In this document: in pieces, positions 8,369 through 17,410 of the stretch
How positions within the stretch are numbered: the first letter of the stretch is position 1
Layout: each line of letters opens with the position of its first letter
NCBI RefSeq assembly: GCF_964332355.1
Contig: NZ_OZ201293.1
Location: forward strand, 372,001 to 436,000
Source of the DNA: Imbroritus primus
Lineage (GTDB): Bacteria; Pseudomonadota; Gammaproteobacteria; Burkholderiales; Burkholderiaceae
Direction of reading: 5' to 3'
Length of the DNA: 64,000 nt
Made by a program: the position numbers and the translations under genes
The notes under the pieces: model-generated
What the model was told of the DNA's origin: nothing
Seen by the model: only the letters and a program-made list of their open reading frames with translations
Database searches by the model: none

Positions 8369-9325
8369 TCAGGATTCAGCAAACAGCGACATGATCGAGT
8401 CGCCGTTCACGATCCGGGTGAAGGTTTCGGCCAGCAGCGGGGCGGTGGACAGCTGGCGGAACTTGCCGCCGCAGGCCAGCGCTTCGTCGCGCAGCGGAAT
8501 GGTGTCGGTGACGACCACTTCATCGAGCTGCGATTCTGCGATGCGCGCCACGGCACCACCCGACAGCACCGGGTGCGTGCAGTAGGCAAACACGCGCTGT
8601 GCGCCGCGTTCCTTCAGGACCTGGGCAGCCTTGCACAGGGTGCCGCCGGTGTCGATCATGTCATCCATGATCACGCAGTTGCGGCCGTCGACTTCACCGA
8701 TGATATTCATGACCTCGGCCACGTTGGCCTTGGGGCGGCGCTTGTCGATGATCGCCAGGTCGCAGCCGAGCTGCTTGGCCAGGGCACGTGCGCGCACCAC
8801 ACCGCCAACGTCCGGCGAGACCACGAGCAGGTTGTCGTAGTTCTTTTCGCGCAGGTCGCTGAGCAGGATCGGGGAAGCGTAGATGTTGTCGACCGGGATG
8901 TCGAAGAAGCCCTGGATCTGGTCGGCGTGCAAGTCCATCGTCACCACGCGCTGGACGCCCGCCACTTCGAGCATGTTGGCTACAACCTTGGCCGAGATGG
9001 CCACGCGCGCGGAGCGCGGGCGGCGGTCCTGGCGGGCATAGCCGAAATAGGGGATCGCGGCGGTGATACTCTGTGCCGAGGCGCGCTTGAGCGCATCGAC
9101 CATCACCATCAGTTCCATCAGGTTGTCGTTGGTCGGCGCGCAGGTCGACTGGAGCACCATGACGTGCTTGCCGCGCACATTTTCCTGGATTTCAACCTGG
9201 ACTTCGCCGTCCGAGAAACGTCCGACGAGCGCTTTGCCGAGTGGAATCCCGAGGTGGCGGACAACTTCTGCTGCGAGTTTGGGATTGGCATTGCCGGTGA
9301 AAACCATCAAGCCTTCGCTGCGCAT
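8369..9325 (-). CDS. prs: Ribose-phosphate pyrophosphokinase (PRPP synthetase)
   Basis: Makes PRPP from ribose 5-phosphate and ATP for nucleotide, histidine, tryptophan and NAD synthesis. Conserved blocks include MVFTGNANPKLA at the start, the RQDRRPRSARVAISAK nucleotide loop, TMDLHADQIQGFF and the PRPP loop VIMDDMIDTGGT. The ATG at 9325 (beginning MRSEGLMVF) gives 318 residues; a frame 12 codons longer has no family similarity. It is flanked by tRNA-Gln upstream and rplY downstream, all on the minus strand. Confidence 0.95.
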   Translation of the reverse strand: MRSEGLMVFTGNANPKLAAEVVRHLGIPLGKALVGRFSDGEVQVEIQENVRGKHVMVLQSTCAPTNDNLMELMVMVDALKRASAQSITAAIPYFGYARQDRRPRSARVAISAKVVANMLEVAGVQRVVTMDLHADQIQGFFDIPVDNIYASPILLSDLREKNYDNLLVVSPDVGGVVRARALAKQLGCDLAIIDKRRPKANVAEVMNIIGEVDGRNCVIMDDMIDTGGTLCKAAQVLKERGAQRVFAYCTHPVLSGGAVARIAESQLDEVVVTDTIPLRDEALACGGKFRQLSTAPLLAETFTRIVNGDSIMSLFAES

Positions 9326-9427
9326 GGGGGGCACCTGTTTCTTCGGGACTGTGGCACGCACGTTCCGGCTTACCGGGCGGTGCGAGACATGTGCGTAATG
9401 CGGATATGACGCACGATGGGTGTAACT

Positions 9428-9504
9428 TGGCAGGGGAGGAAGGATTCGAACCCTCGCGTGCCGGAATCAAAATCCGGTGCCTTGACCAACTTGGCTACTC
9501 CCCT
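9428..9504 (-). tRNA. tRNA-Gln (anticodon TTG)
   Basis: Complete cloverleaf on the minus strand. Acceptor arms AGGGGAG and CTCCCCT pair over 7 bp; the anticodon arm CCGGA-TTTTGAT-TCCGG has TTG in the loop, decoding CAA/CAG. The T arm contains GGTTCGAATCC. The CCA end is encoded (TGG at 9428-9430). It lies between ispE and prs, a common betaproteobacterial arrangement. Confidence 0.96.
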
Positions 9505-9576
9505 ACACAACCTGTCGTCCTTCGACTGCACCGCGTTTTTGCGATGCACGCGCCGGACATAAGCTTGCTCAGTGCA

Positions 9577-10446
9577 TTATGCGTACGCTGCGAGCGGGTG
9601 GCGATCCAGGCTCCTGGCAACCTTGCCGGTCCACTGGGACGGCAACTGCGCCAGCACCTCCTGCGCCTCGGCCACGTCAGTATAACGTGCAAAGACACAA
9701 GCGCCTGACCCCGACATTCTTGCGTGACCCGAATGAGATTCCAGCCATGCAAGCGCGTGCGCAACTTCTGCATATTTTCTTGCCGCCACCGCCTGCAGAT
9801 CGTTGCGACCGAATCCGTGCGGAAAATGGCATGCAAGAAAGTCCGCAATTATGATCGGCGGCGTGTCGCGTGTCAATCCCTCGTCGGAAAAAATTGCCGG
9901 TGTCGGCACTTCCACCCCGGGATGGATCACGAGGTAGACGCTGGCTGGCAGCGATACGGGCTGCAATGCCTCCCCGATGCCTTCCGCAAAGGCGTTGCGG
10001 CCCAACAGGAAGAATGGCACATCGGCACCGAGGGCCAAGCCGAGCGACATCAGCGTGGCGCGCGGCAGGTCCAGTTGCCACAGCCGATTGAGGGCCAGCA
10101 GCGTGGTGGCGGCATCGGACGACCCGCCGCCGAGCCCGCCGCCACGCGGCAACTGCTTGTCGATGCGCAGTTCCACGCCGTAGCGGCAGCCCGTGGCTTC
10201 CTGCAGCAGGCGCGCCGCGCGTACCGTCAGGTCGGTGTCCGGCGGCACGCCATCGAGCGGATTGGCATGGATGATGCGGCCGTCGGCGCGGCGCGAGAAG
10301 TGCAGGGTGTCCTGCCAGTCGATCAGCTGGAATACGGTCTGCAGCGTGTGATAGCCGTCGGCACGACGTCCCGTGACATGCAGGAAGAGGTTCAGCTTGG
10401 CGGGCGCGGGGCAGTTTTCGAGTTCGGTAGGCGACGGACTGGACAT
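9577..10446 (-). CDS. ispE: 4-diphosphocytidyl-2-C-methyl-D-erythritol kinase IspE
   Basis: GHMP kinase that phosphorylates CDP-ME in the non-mevalonate isoprenoid pathway. CPAPAKLNLFLHVTGRRADG opens the substrate-binding region; the ATP-binding glycine loop PRGGGLGGGSSDAATTL is intact, as is the late GSGACVF motif. The ATG at 10446 is chosen because the conserved domain begins 13 residues later; 52 extra upstream codons are low-complexity. The 289-residue length is normal. It is downstream of lolB, as in many Burkholderiales. Confidence 0.94.
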   Translation of the reverse strand: MSSPSPTELENCPAPAKLNLFLHVTGRRADGYHTLQTVFQLIDWQDTLHFSRRADGRIIHANPLDGVPPDTDLTVRAARLLQEATGCRYGVELRIDKQLPRGGGLGGGSSDAATTLLALNRLWQLDLPRATLMSLGLALGADVPFFLLGRNAFAEGIGEALQPVSLPASVYLVIHPGVEVPTPAIFSDEGLTRDTPPIIIADFLACHFPHGFGRNDLQAVAARKYAEVAHALAWLESHSGHARMSGSGACVFARYTDVAEAQEVLAQLPSQWTGKVARSLDRHPLAAYA

Positions 10447-10564
10447 CGGAGTATGAGAGGGAAGCTGGTGGGCCGATTCTAGCGGGCTTTTTGCCGAGGG
10501 CTCCGGGCGATTCCGCGTCTGATCCTGCGTTGGCTTGTTCGTCGCCGGTTTCCCGACCGTTTCC

Positions 10565-11164
10565 TTACTCGTCAACCACCAGCCGTACCGACAGCGGCTC
10601 ACCGTCGAGCGTGCGGGCGAGATCCATGCGGCGTACGCGCGGTGTGTCGCCGGCCGAGGTCTCGCGATATTCCTGGAAGCGCACGGTCCAGCCGTGCTGT
10701 TCGAGCTGGGTCAGGCGACCGGTGGCGTCGCGCTCGGCCCGGACGACCGGGCCGGGCGCGGGACGGGCCTGCAACCAGTCGCGCATGCCCGAGACCGGCA
10801 GGCTGAAGCCGAGCGCCTGCTGCATGAGCATATCGACTTCGGGTGCGCTGCGCGGCGCCTGGTTGGGGAGTTCGAGCGTGGCCTGGCCTGGCAGCGCGGT
10901 GACGATCGCCAGCGTCTGACCCAGTGGTGAGACCAGCGACAACTGGACGTTGTCGCCGCGCTGCAGCCAGACGAAATTGCCATGGGCGCCTTCTTCCCGG
11001 CCATTGCGTTCGGCGCGGGCGGAAAACCGTCCGCGCAGTTCAATGGTACGGTCCGCGCCTGCGGGTGCGAAGCCGGAGCCGGGTGTCACGCTGGCGCAAC
11101 CGCTCACTGCGGCCAATGCGCCAAGGACCAGCCCGGCGCGGAGGAGGGAGCGCCGCGTCGTCAT
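10565..11164 (-). CDS. lolB: Outer-membrane lipoprotein receptor LolB
   Basis: Receives lipoproteins from the carrier LolA and inserts them in the outer membrane. The 199-residue protein has a lipoprotein signal (arginine-rich start, hydrophobic core, lipobox VSGC at about residue 23) and the LolB fold signatures RGRFSARAE, NFVWLQRG and LPVSGMRDWLQARP. Its ATG overlaps the stop of the upstream TPR gene (ATGA, 11161-11164), indicating translational coupling. Confidence 0.93.
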   Translation of the reverse strand: MTTRRSLLRAGLVLGALAAVSGCASVTPGSGFAPAGADRTIELRGRFSARAERNGREEGAHGNFVWLQRGDNVQLSLVSPLGQTLAIVTALPGQATLELPNQAPRSAPEVDMLMQQALGFSLPVSGMRDWLQARPAPGPVVRAERDATGRLTQLEQHGWTVRFQEYRETSAGDTPRVRRMDLARTLDGEPLSVRLVVDE

Positions 11165-12966
11165 TCTGGCAGGACCACGCCGTGACGCTCGAGCGTGCGC
11201 TTCAATATGCCGCTCTCGTCATCGAGGCGGCGGGCCTTGTCCCAGGTGCGTTTGGCATCGTCGCGACGGCCCAGTTGCCACAGCACTTCACCGAGATGCG
11301 CGGCGATTTCCGCTTGCGGCGACTTGTCATACGCGCGCTGCAGCAGGTCCGCCGCGGTCTGCAGATCGCCGAGACGGTACTTTACCCAGCCGAGGCTATC
11401 CATGATGTAGGGGTCTTCCGGCGCAAGCTGCGTGGCTTTTTCCAGCAGCTGCAGCGCTTCCTGCAGGCGGGTGTTGCGGTCGGCCAGCGAATAGCCGAGG
11501 GCGTTGTAGCCCTGTCGATCGTCGGGCCGAAGCGTGATGAAGCGGTTCAGCAGGGTTTCCATCATGTCGTAGCGCTGCGCGCGTTCTTCCACCATCGCCA
11601 GTTCGTAAAGATAGTCCGGCTGGTTTGGCTCGGCCTCGAGCAGGGCCGAGAGGCGTGCGCGGGCGCGGTCGATTGCGCCGGCCTCGAGCAGCATGCCGAC
11701 CTCGGCCTGGCGCAGCGACGCTTGCATCGCCGCGCGTCGTTCCGGGTCATCGATATTGGCAGTCTCCTCGCTGAGCTCCTTGAAGATCGCCTGGGCTTCG
11801 TCGAGGCGCTGCAGCTTGCCGAGCAGCTGCGCGCGCTTGACCTGCGTGGCCGTGGCGAGGCGTTCGTCGTCGATGCGTTCGATCCAGGCCAGCGCCGCCT
11901 TGTAGTCGCGCTGTTCCTCGGCAGCCTGCGACAGGCCTTGATAGGCGGTATCGGCGTCCATCTTGCTGGCTTGCGCCAGTTTGAGGTAGCGCTGCAACTC
12001 CGCTTCCGCTTCGCGGTAGTGTTTCTGCTGCAGCTGGATCAGGCCGAGCGCAAGCGCCACGCGTGCATCGTTGGGGGCGCGGGCACGCAGCGCTTCGAAC
12101 TGCTGCTGCGCCTCATCGACGCGCTCGCTGGCGAGATACAGGCGGGCCAGCGCCAAGCGCGCGTCGATCGACGCCGGCGCTGTCTGCACATAGGCACGGA
12201 GGCTCGCGATGGCAGCCTCCGGATTCTCCTGCGCGCGCAGGTCCGCAGCCATCAGCGCCGCCGGCTCGTAGTGCGGGCGTAACGCGAGGGCGCGGTCCAG
12301 CTCCGCCAGTGCGCCGGCATTGTCCTTGTTGGCGGCCCGGGCGGTGGCCAGGGCGAGATGGGTTTCCGGCAACTGCCGGTCCTTGACGGTCAGTCGCTCC
12401 AGTACCCCCAGCGCACCGGCCGTATCCGGACTACGCGAGAGTGTGCGCTGCAGCAGCAGGATGGTTGCGCCGCGCTGGGCTGGCGGCGCACGATTGAGCT
12501 GGGCGGCAAGCACGGGTTCGACTTCATCCCACTGGCCGGTCGAGATCAGCAGCGACTGGATCAGCTGTCTGGGCGCGGCCGCCGCCGGGTCGATCTCCGA
12601 CCACAGGCGCGCGCCTTCGAGCGCCTGGTCGACCGCGCGGGCGGTGAAGGCGATTTCGGTGGCGCGCTGGGCAAAGCGCGGATCGCGTGTCTCGCGTGCC
12701 AGTGCGATATAGGTACGAAAGGCGTTGCCCGGTAGGCCGCGTTGCAGGCCGATTTCCGAGGCCATGACCTGGAACAGGATGTCGTCGGTCAGTTCGAGTT
12801 TCGGCAGGGCGGCGCGTGCCGGATTGACGGCAGTGTGCGCAGCCTGCGGTGCCGCGTGCGCTGCGGGCGAAGTTCCGGCAAGCAGGGCAGCGCACGTAGC
12901 CATGGTGGCGAAGAGGCCGGTGCCACAGGTGAGGCGAAGAGCGGATACCAAGCGATCCGACATCAT
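11161..12966 (-). CDS. Exported tetratricopeptide-repeat protein
   Basis: The 601-residue protein starts with a cleavable signal peptide (hydrophobic core, predicted cut after AHA). The rest is helical TPR repeats, clearest near the C-terminus: YNALGYSLADRNTRLQEAL, DSLGWVKYRLGDLQTAADLL and IAAHLGEVLWQLGRRDDAKR. No enzyme domain is seen. Such proteins next to lolB-ispE are conserved in Burkholderiales and are presumed periplasmic or outer-membrane-associated scaffolds. The ATG at 12966 is preceded by GGAG; a frame 10 codons longer lacks one. Transcribed divergently from mutM, and coupled to lolB by a 4-base overlap. Confidence 0.88.
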   Translation of the reverse strand: MMSDRLVSALRLTCGTGLFATMATCAALLAGTSPAAHAAPQAAHTAVNPARAALPKLELTDDILFQVMASEIGLQRGLPGNAFRTYIALARETRDPRFAQRATEIAFTARAVDQALEGARLWSEIDPAAAAPRQLIQSLLISTGQWDEVEPVLAAQLNRAPPAQRGATILLLQRTLSRSPDTAGALGVLERLTVKDRQLPETHLALATARAANKDNAGALAELDRALALRPHYEPAALMAADLRAQENPEAAIASLRAYVQTAPASIDARLALARLYLASERVDEAQQQFEALRARAPNDARVALALGLIQLQQKHYREAEAELQRYLKLAQASKMDADTAYQGLSQAAEEQRDYKAALAWIERIDDERLATATQVKRAQLLGKLQRLDEAQAIFKELSEETANIDDPERRAAMQASLRQAEVGMLLEAGAIDRARARLSALLEAEPNQPDYLYELAMVEERAQRYDMMETLLNRFITLRPDDRQGYNALGYSLADRNTRLQEALQLLEKATQLAPEDPYIMDSLGWVKYRLGDLQTAADLLQRAYDKSPQAEIAAHLGEVLWQLGRRDDAKRTWDKARRLDDESGILKRTLERHGVVLPE

Positions 12967-12992
12967 GTGGGAACTCCGAAGCTGGTTGCAGT

Positions 12993-13018
12993 GCATTGTA
13001 GCGTGCCCGCTACAATGC
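12993..13018. promoter_or_regulatory. Mirror-symmetric divergent promoter, TPR gene / mutM
   Basis: A perfect 10-bp inverted repeat, GCATTGTAGC (12993-13002) and GCTACAATGC (13009-13018), with a 6-base spacer. Each arm contains TACAAT facing outward, a good -10 hexamer: plus strand 13011-13016 for mutM (ATG 13062), minus strand 12994-12999 for the TPR gene (ATG 12966). -35 boxes are weak. Confidence 0.6.
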
Positions 13019-13061
13019 GTACGATGTCCGGATTGGAGTGCGAAAGTGAGGGAGTGGTTCG

Positions 13062-13907
13062 ATGCCTGAGTTGCCCGAGGTCGAAGTCACGCGGCGCGGC
13101 CTGCTGCCCCATGTGACCGGCCGGCGCATTGCCGCCGTGGCGGTGCGCCACCATGGGCTGCGCTGGCCCGTCGATGCCGATCTTGCCACGCGCCTGACCG
13201 GACGGGTCATCGGCGAGGTGCGGCGGCGCGGCAAGTACCTGCTGCTCGCCTGCCAGGGGCCGGAGGATGCCGGCTGGCTGATGATCCATCTCGGCATGAC
13301 CGGCACCTTGCGGATCTATCCGCAGGCGCCTGAACCGGGGCCACACGATCATGTCGATCTCCTGCTGGAAGGCGCGCACGGCGTCAGCACCTTGCGCTTT
13401 CGCGATCCGCGCCGCTTCGGCGCGGTACTCTGGGTCGATCTGCCCGACGATGCGCTCGATACCCATCCGCTGCTGGCGCGGCTTGGCATCGAACCGTTCG
13501 ATCCGGCGTTCGGCGGGCGCTGGCTCCACAAGCACACCCGCGGCCGGCAGATTGCCATCAAGCAGGTCCTGCTCGGCGGCCAGGTGGTGGTTGGCGTCGG
13601 CAATATCTACGCTTCCGAGAGCCTGTTCCGCGCCGGCATCCGGCCCACCACGCCAGCCGGGCGTATCAGCCTGGCGCGCTATGACCGTCTGGCAGCCGAA
13701 ATCCGTGCGACGCTCGGCGATGCGATTGCGCTGGGCGGCAGCACGCTGCGCGACTTTATTGGCAGCGACGGAGCGAGCGGCTACTTCCAGCTGCGGGCAT
13801 TCGTCTACGACCGCGCCGGCGAACCTTGCCGGACTTGCGGCACCCCCATTCGCCAGATCGTCCAGGGACAGCGTTCCACCTTCTATTGCCCGGTATGCCA
13901 GCGCTAA
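13062..13907 (+). CDS. mutM: Formamidopyrimidine-DNA glycosylase MutM (Fpg)
   Basis: Removes 8-oxoguanine and formamidopyrimidines and nicks the DNA (beta/delta-lyase). PELPEVE at the N-terminus supplies the catalytic Pro and Glu; GKYLL contains the conserved Lys. KQVLLGGQVVVGVGNIYASE is the helix-two-turn-helix region, and the C-terminal zinc finger has CRTC and CPVC pairs. The 281-residue length is slightly longer than the E. coli enzyme. It forms a likely GO-repair neighbourhood with mutY, separated from it by the dynamin-like gene. Confidence 0.96.
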   Translation: MPELPEVEVTRRGLLPHVTGRRIAAVAVRHHGLRWPVDADLATRLTGRVIGEVRRRGKYLLLACQGPEDAGWLMIHLGMTGTLRIYPQAPEPGPHDHVDLLLEGAHGVSTLRFRDPRRFGAVLWVDLPDDALDTHPLLARLGIEPFDPAFGGRWLHKHTRGRQIAIKQVLLGGQVVVGVGNIYASESLFRAGIRPTTPAGRISLARYDRLAAEIRATLGDAIALGGSTLRDFIGSDGASGYFQLRAFVYDRAGEPCRTCGTPIRQIVQGQRSTFYCPVCQR

Positions 13908-14072
13908 CCATGTCCGCCTGCAGTACCGTGCCGCCAGCCATCTGCCGGCACTGACGCCCGTGCTCCCGCTTCTACTCCCGTTCCCGGCACAGGATCGGCA
14001 GCCAGGTGTGATGCCTTCCGCCTGGGCCTATTTCACCAAGGGCATTCCCGGCTCCGATACACTGTGAAAAAA

Positions 14073-14086
14073 TGTTGAATTCAACA
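14073..14086. promoter_or_regulatory. 14-bp perfect palindrome upstream of dynamin-like gene
   Basis: TGTTGAATTCAACA is fully self-complementary and lies 51 bases before the ATG at 14138, in an AT-rich patch of otherwise G+C-rich DNA. A TATCCT hexamer at 14088-14093 adjoins it, so a repressor bound here would cover a promoter. No regulator is identified. Confidence 0.45.
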
Positions 14087-14137
14087 CTATCCTGACCGGG
14101 TGCTTGCGGCATCCGCCGGTTTTTCAGACGGGCCACC

Positions 14138-16069
14138 ATGACCTCACTTCAGCAACGGTTCGAGCATGACAGCACCTGGCGCAGCGATGCCTCGGCTGCA
14201 CTCGGCCGTTTCCATGACTGGCTACAGGCGCAGGACCTGCTCGATGGCGAGGTGCAGGCTGCCGTCGACCGCGTGCGCGCGATGCTGGCGCATGACAGGC
14301 TCAGCATGGTGTTCCTTGCCGAATTCTCGCGCGGCAAGACGGAACTGATCAACGCGCTGTTCCTGGCCAATAGCGGGCGTCGCATGCTGCCATCATCCGC
14401 CGGGCGTACCACGATGTGCCCAACGGAGCTGCGCTACGATCCGGCGGCCGCGCCGGCCTTGTACCTTCTGCCGATCGAAGCCGATGTTGCCACGCCGTTG
14501 GGGCAGGCCACGACCGATCCGCGCTGGGTGCATGTACCGCTCGACCCTGGGGCGCCGGCGGATGTAGCGCGGGCGCTGCAGCATGTCGCGGAAACGGTGC
14601 GGATGTCGCACCATGAAGCCAAGGCACTGGGTATGGACGGCAGTGCTGTCCACGTGGCGGCATTGCCGCCCGGCACACAAGGCTCGCTCGAGCTGCCGCG
14701 CTGGCGCTACGCAATTGCCAATCTGCCGAATCCGCTGCTTGGGCAGGGGCTGGTGGTGATCGATACCCCGGGCCTGAACGCGCTTGGCACCGAGCCCGAG
14801 CTGACATTGCGGCTGCTGCCCGACGCACATGTGGTGGTGTTCGTGCTGGCCGCCGACACCGGCGTGACGCAAAGCGACCTCGAACTGTGGCAGACGCATG
14901 TGGCCCATGCGCAGCGTGCGCGTTGCCTGGTCGTGCTCAACAAGATCGACGGACTGTGGGATCCACTCAAGCCGCATGACGAAGCCGAGGCTGAGCTGCG
15001 CGCCCAGGTGGAAGCCACGGCCCAGGCGCTGGGCGTGGATGTGGCACAGGTGTATCCGGTGTCCGCGCAAAAAGGGCTGGTTGCCCGGGTGTCGGGGGAT
15101 GCGGCGCTGCATGCAGCAAGTCGCCTGGCCGTCTTGGAAGAGGCCATGTCCGAGCGACTACTGGCCCGCCGCCATGCAATCCTGGCGGATCAGGTGAGGG
15201 TGGCTGTCGAGGTGCTGACACGCAACACCCGGCAGCTGCTGCAACTGCGCCATCGCGACCTCGTCGAACAGCTGTTCGAGCTACGTAGCCTGCGCGGAAA
15301 AAAACAGGCGATGGTCAAGCATATGCTGCAACGCGTCCAGAGCGAGAAATCCGAGTTCGAGCAGAGCATCGGCAAGTTCAAGGCCTTGCGCATGGTGTTT
15401 GGCCGCCATGCGGCGGAGATCGTGAAGACGCTGCAAGGCCGCGAAGTCCGGCGCCGTATGCGCAGTGCGCGCGAAGCGATGTCAGGCCATCTCTTGTCGA
15501 GTGCCATTCGTAACGACATGGATGCGCTGTTCAACGACCTGCAGATGCGTATCGACAGCGCCAGCGACAAGATCGAACAACTGCACCAGATGGTCGATGC
15601 CATGTACAAGCGCTTCAATGCCGAACATGCCTTTACGCTGGTGGCGCCGCTACAGTTCGATACCGTCCGGTATCGCGATGCACTGGCGGCCCAGGCCGCG
15701 CTGGCGCAGAGCCAGGTGCGCGGCGTCAATTCCTGGCTCCGGCTGCAGCCGGGTCTGGTCGCGCGCATCTTCGGTGTGGTGGCCGAGAATGTGCAGGAGG
15801 TGTTCAGTTCGCTCAATCGCGATCTGGATGTCTGGTTCAAATCGGTTATGACACCGCTCGAGGCACAGGTGCGCGAGCACCAGAAGCAACTGCGTCGCCG
15901 CGTCGATTCCATCGAGCGCGTGCATGAAGCGACCGACACGCTGGAAGGCCGCATCGGCGAGCTGGAGGCCGCGCTTGCCGAACTCGATGCGCTGAATGCC
16001 ACCATCGCCGAACATGGCCGGCAGATCCTCGAGAGTGCGACGCCGGAGGGCAGCCGCGCGGTGGCCTGA
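14138..16069 (+). CDS. Dynamin-like large GTPase
   Basis: The 643-residue protein has a dynamin-type GTPase domain (about residues 40-340) and a long helical, coiled-coil-rich remainder. The P-loop is AEFSRGKT (61-68), with Ala in place of the first Gly; switch II is DTPG (209-212) and the specificity motif NKID (268-271). Bacterial dynamin-like proteins remodel or guard membranes, and some act in envelope stress or phage tolerance; the role of this one is unknown. No transmembrane helix is obvious. It sits between mutM and mutY on the same strand, with a 14-bp palindrome upstream, which suggests separate control. Confidence 0.85.
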   Translation: MTSLQQRFEHDSTWRSDASAALGRFHDWLQAQDLLDGEVQAAVDRVRAMLAHDRLSMVFLAEFSRGKTELINALFLANSGRRMLPSSAGRTTMCPTELRYDPAAAPALYLLPIEADVATPLGQATTDPRWVHVPLDPGAPADVARALQHVAETVRMSHHEAKALGMDGSAVHVAALPPGTQGSLELPRWRYAIANLPNPLLGQGLVVIDTPGLNALGTEPELTLRLLPDAHVVVFVLAADTGVTQSDLELWQTHVAHAQRARCLVVLNKIDGLWDPLKPHDEAEAELRAQVEATAQALGVDVAQVYPVSAQKGLVARVSGDAALHAASRLAVLEEAMSERLLARRHAILADQVRVAVEVLTRNTRQLLQLRHRDLVEQLFELRSLRGKKQAMVKHMLQRVQSEKSEFEQSIGKFKALRMVFGRHAAEIVKTLQGREVRRRMRSAREAMSGHLLSSAIRNDMDALFNDLQMRIDSASDKIEQLHQMVDAMYKRFNAEHAFTLVAPLQFDTVRYRDALAAQAALAQSQVRGVNSWLRLQPGLVARIFGVVAENVQEVFSSLNRDLDVWFKSVMTPLEAQVREHQKQLRRRVDSIERVHEATDTLEGRIGELEAALAELDALNATIAEHGRQILESATPEGSRAVA

Positions 16070-16190
16070 AAGGCAATACCACGCCCACGCTCATATCCCG
16101 GCATGCAGGGGTATGAACGCCCCCGATCATGCATCGCAGGCGCTGCGCTAATTCGCGCGATAATGCAGTCCCCGTCACCGGATCATCTGC

Positions 16191-17348
16191 ATGCAGCCGC
16201 GCCGTCGTATTCCTGCTTCTACTCCTGCCCTGCCGGCTGGTGCCGTGCCCGCCGATTTCGCAGCGCGCGTCGTCGCCTGGCAACGGACCCACGGGCGGCA
16301 CGGCCTGCCATGGCAGGGGACGCGCGACGCCTACCGGATCTGGCTGTCCGAGATCATGCTGCAGCAGACCCAGGTCTCTGCCGTGCTGGCGTACTACGCG
16401 CGCTTTCTCGAGCGCTTTCCCACCGTGCAGGATCTGGCGGCCGCAGCGCCGGATGATGTCATGGCCGCCTGGGCTGGCCTGGGGTATTACTCCCGCGCCC
16501 GCAACCTGCATCGCTGCGCGCAGATCGTTGTCGCCGAGCATGGCGGCATGTTCCCGCGTGAGGCCGAGCAACTGGCCGCGTTGCCCGGCATCGGCCGCTC
16601 CACGGCAGCTGCTATCGCAGCCTTTAGCGCCGGCGCGCGGGCGGCGATTCTGGATGGCAACGTCAAGCGCGTATTCGCGCGCGCATTCGGTATCGAGGGA
16701 TTTCCCGGCGATAAGCGCGTGGAAGACCTGATGTGGCGGCACGCCGAGGCGGCGCTGCCAGACAGCGGGATCGAAGCGTATACCCAGGGCTTGATGGATC
16801 TCGGTGCGATGGTATGCGTGCGTGGCCGCCCCGCGTGTCTCGCGACGCCGGCGGCCTGTCCGCTACACGACATCTGCCGTGCCCGCGCGGAAGGCATCAC
16901 TGATCGGCTGCCGGCGCCGCGCCCGCGCAAGGCGCTGCCGGAGCGGGCCGTTACCGTGCTGGTGCTGCTGCATGCGGGCCGGGTGCTGCTCGAGCGCCGG
17001 CCGGAACGCGGCATCTGGGGCGGTTTATGGAGCTTGCCGGAGATTGCCGCCGGACCGGCCGAGGAAGGTCTGCATCCCGTCGCTGAAGCGCTCGCACGCA
17101 CGCATGTCCAACCCTATGGCGAAGCCGGACGTGCCCTGCCGGGCGCGAGCCTGTCACACACATTCACGCATTTCCGGCTGCAGATTCATGCGCGCTGCTT
17201 CGCGATGACGCACATCGACGATGCCCCCGCGCCGCAAGGCACGGCGACGCAGGCGCAGTGGCACGCGGTGGAGGCATTGCACGGGGTCGGCCTGCCAGCG
17301 CCGATCCGCACGCTGCTCGATGGCATGATGCGACCGACGCTGCTCTAG
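16191..17348 (+). CDS. mutY: Adenine DNA glycosylase MutY
   Basis: Excises adenine mispaired with 8-oxoguanine. LPWQGTRDAYRIWLSEIMLQ includes the catalytic Glu; the helix-hairpin-helix LPGIGRSTAAAIAAF is followed by the catalytic Asp in ILDGNVKRV. The C-terminal NUDIX-like recognition domain ends with SHTFTHFRL. The Fe-S cysteines are at 209, 216, 223 and 229, a C-x6-C-x6-C-x5-C pattern instead of the usual C-x6-C-x2-C-x5-C. The length of 385 residues is usual. The start at 16191 lacks a clear ribosome site. Confidence 0.94.
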   Translation: MQPRRRIPASTPALPAGAVPADFAARVVAWQRTHGRHGLPWQGTRDAYRIWLSEIMLQQTQVSAVLAYYARFLERFPTVQDLAAAAPDDVMAAWAGLGYYSRARNLHRCAQIVVAEHGGMFPREAEQLAALPGIGRSTAAAIAAFSAGARAAILDGNVKRVFARAFGIEGFPGDKRVEDLMWRHAEAALPDSGIEAYTQGLMDLGAMVCVRGRPACLATPAACPLHDICRARAEGITDRLPAPRPRKALPERAVTVLVLLHAGRVLLERRPERGIWGGLWSLPEIAAGPAEEGLHPVAEALARTHVQPYGEAGRALPGASLSHTFTHFRLQIHARCFAMTHIDDAPAPQGTATQAQWHAVEALHGVGLPAPIRTLLDGMMRPTLL

Positions 17349-17410
17349 GGTGGTCAAGGCGCCGGGCATACCGCTATGACGGGCGGGCACGCGCTGCCGG
17401 ATGACGGGCG

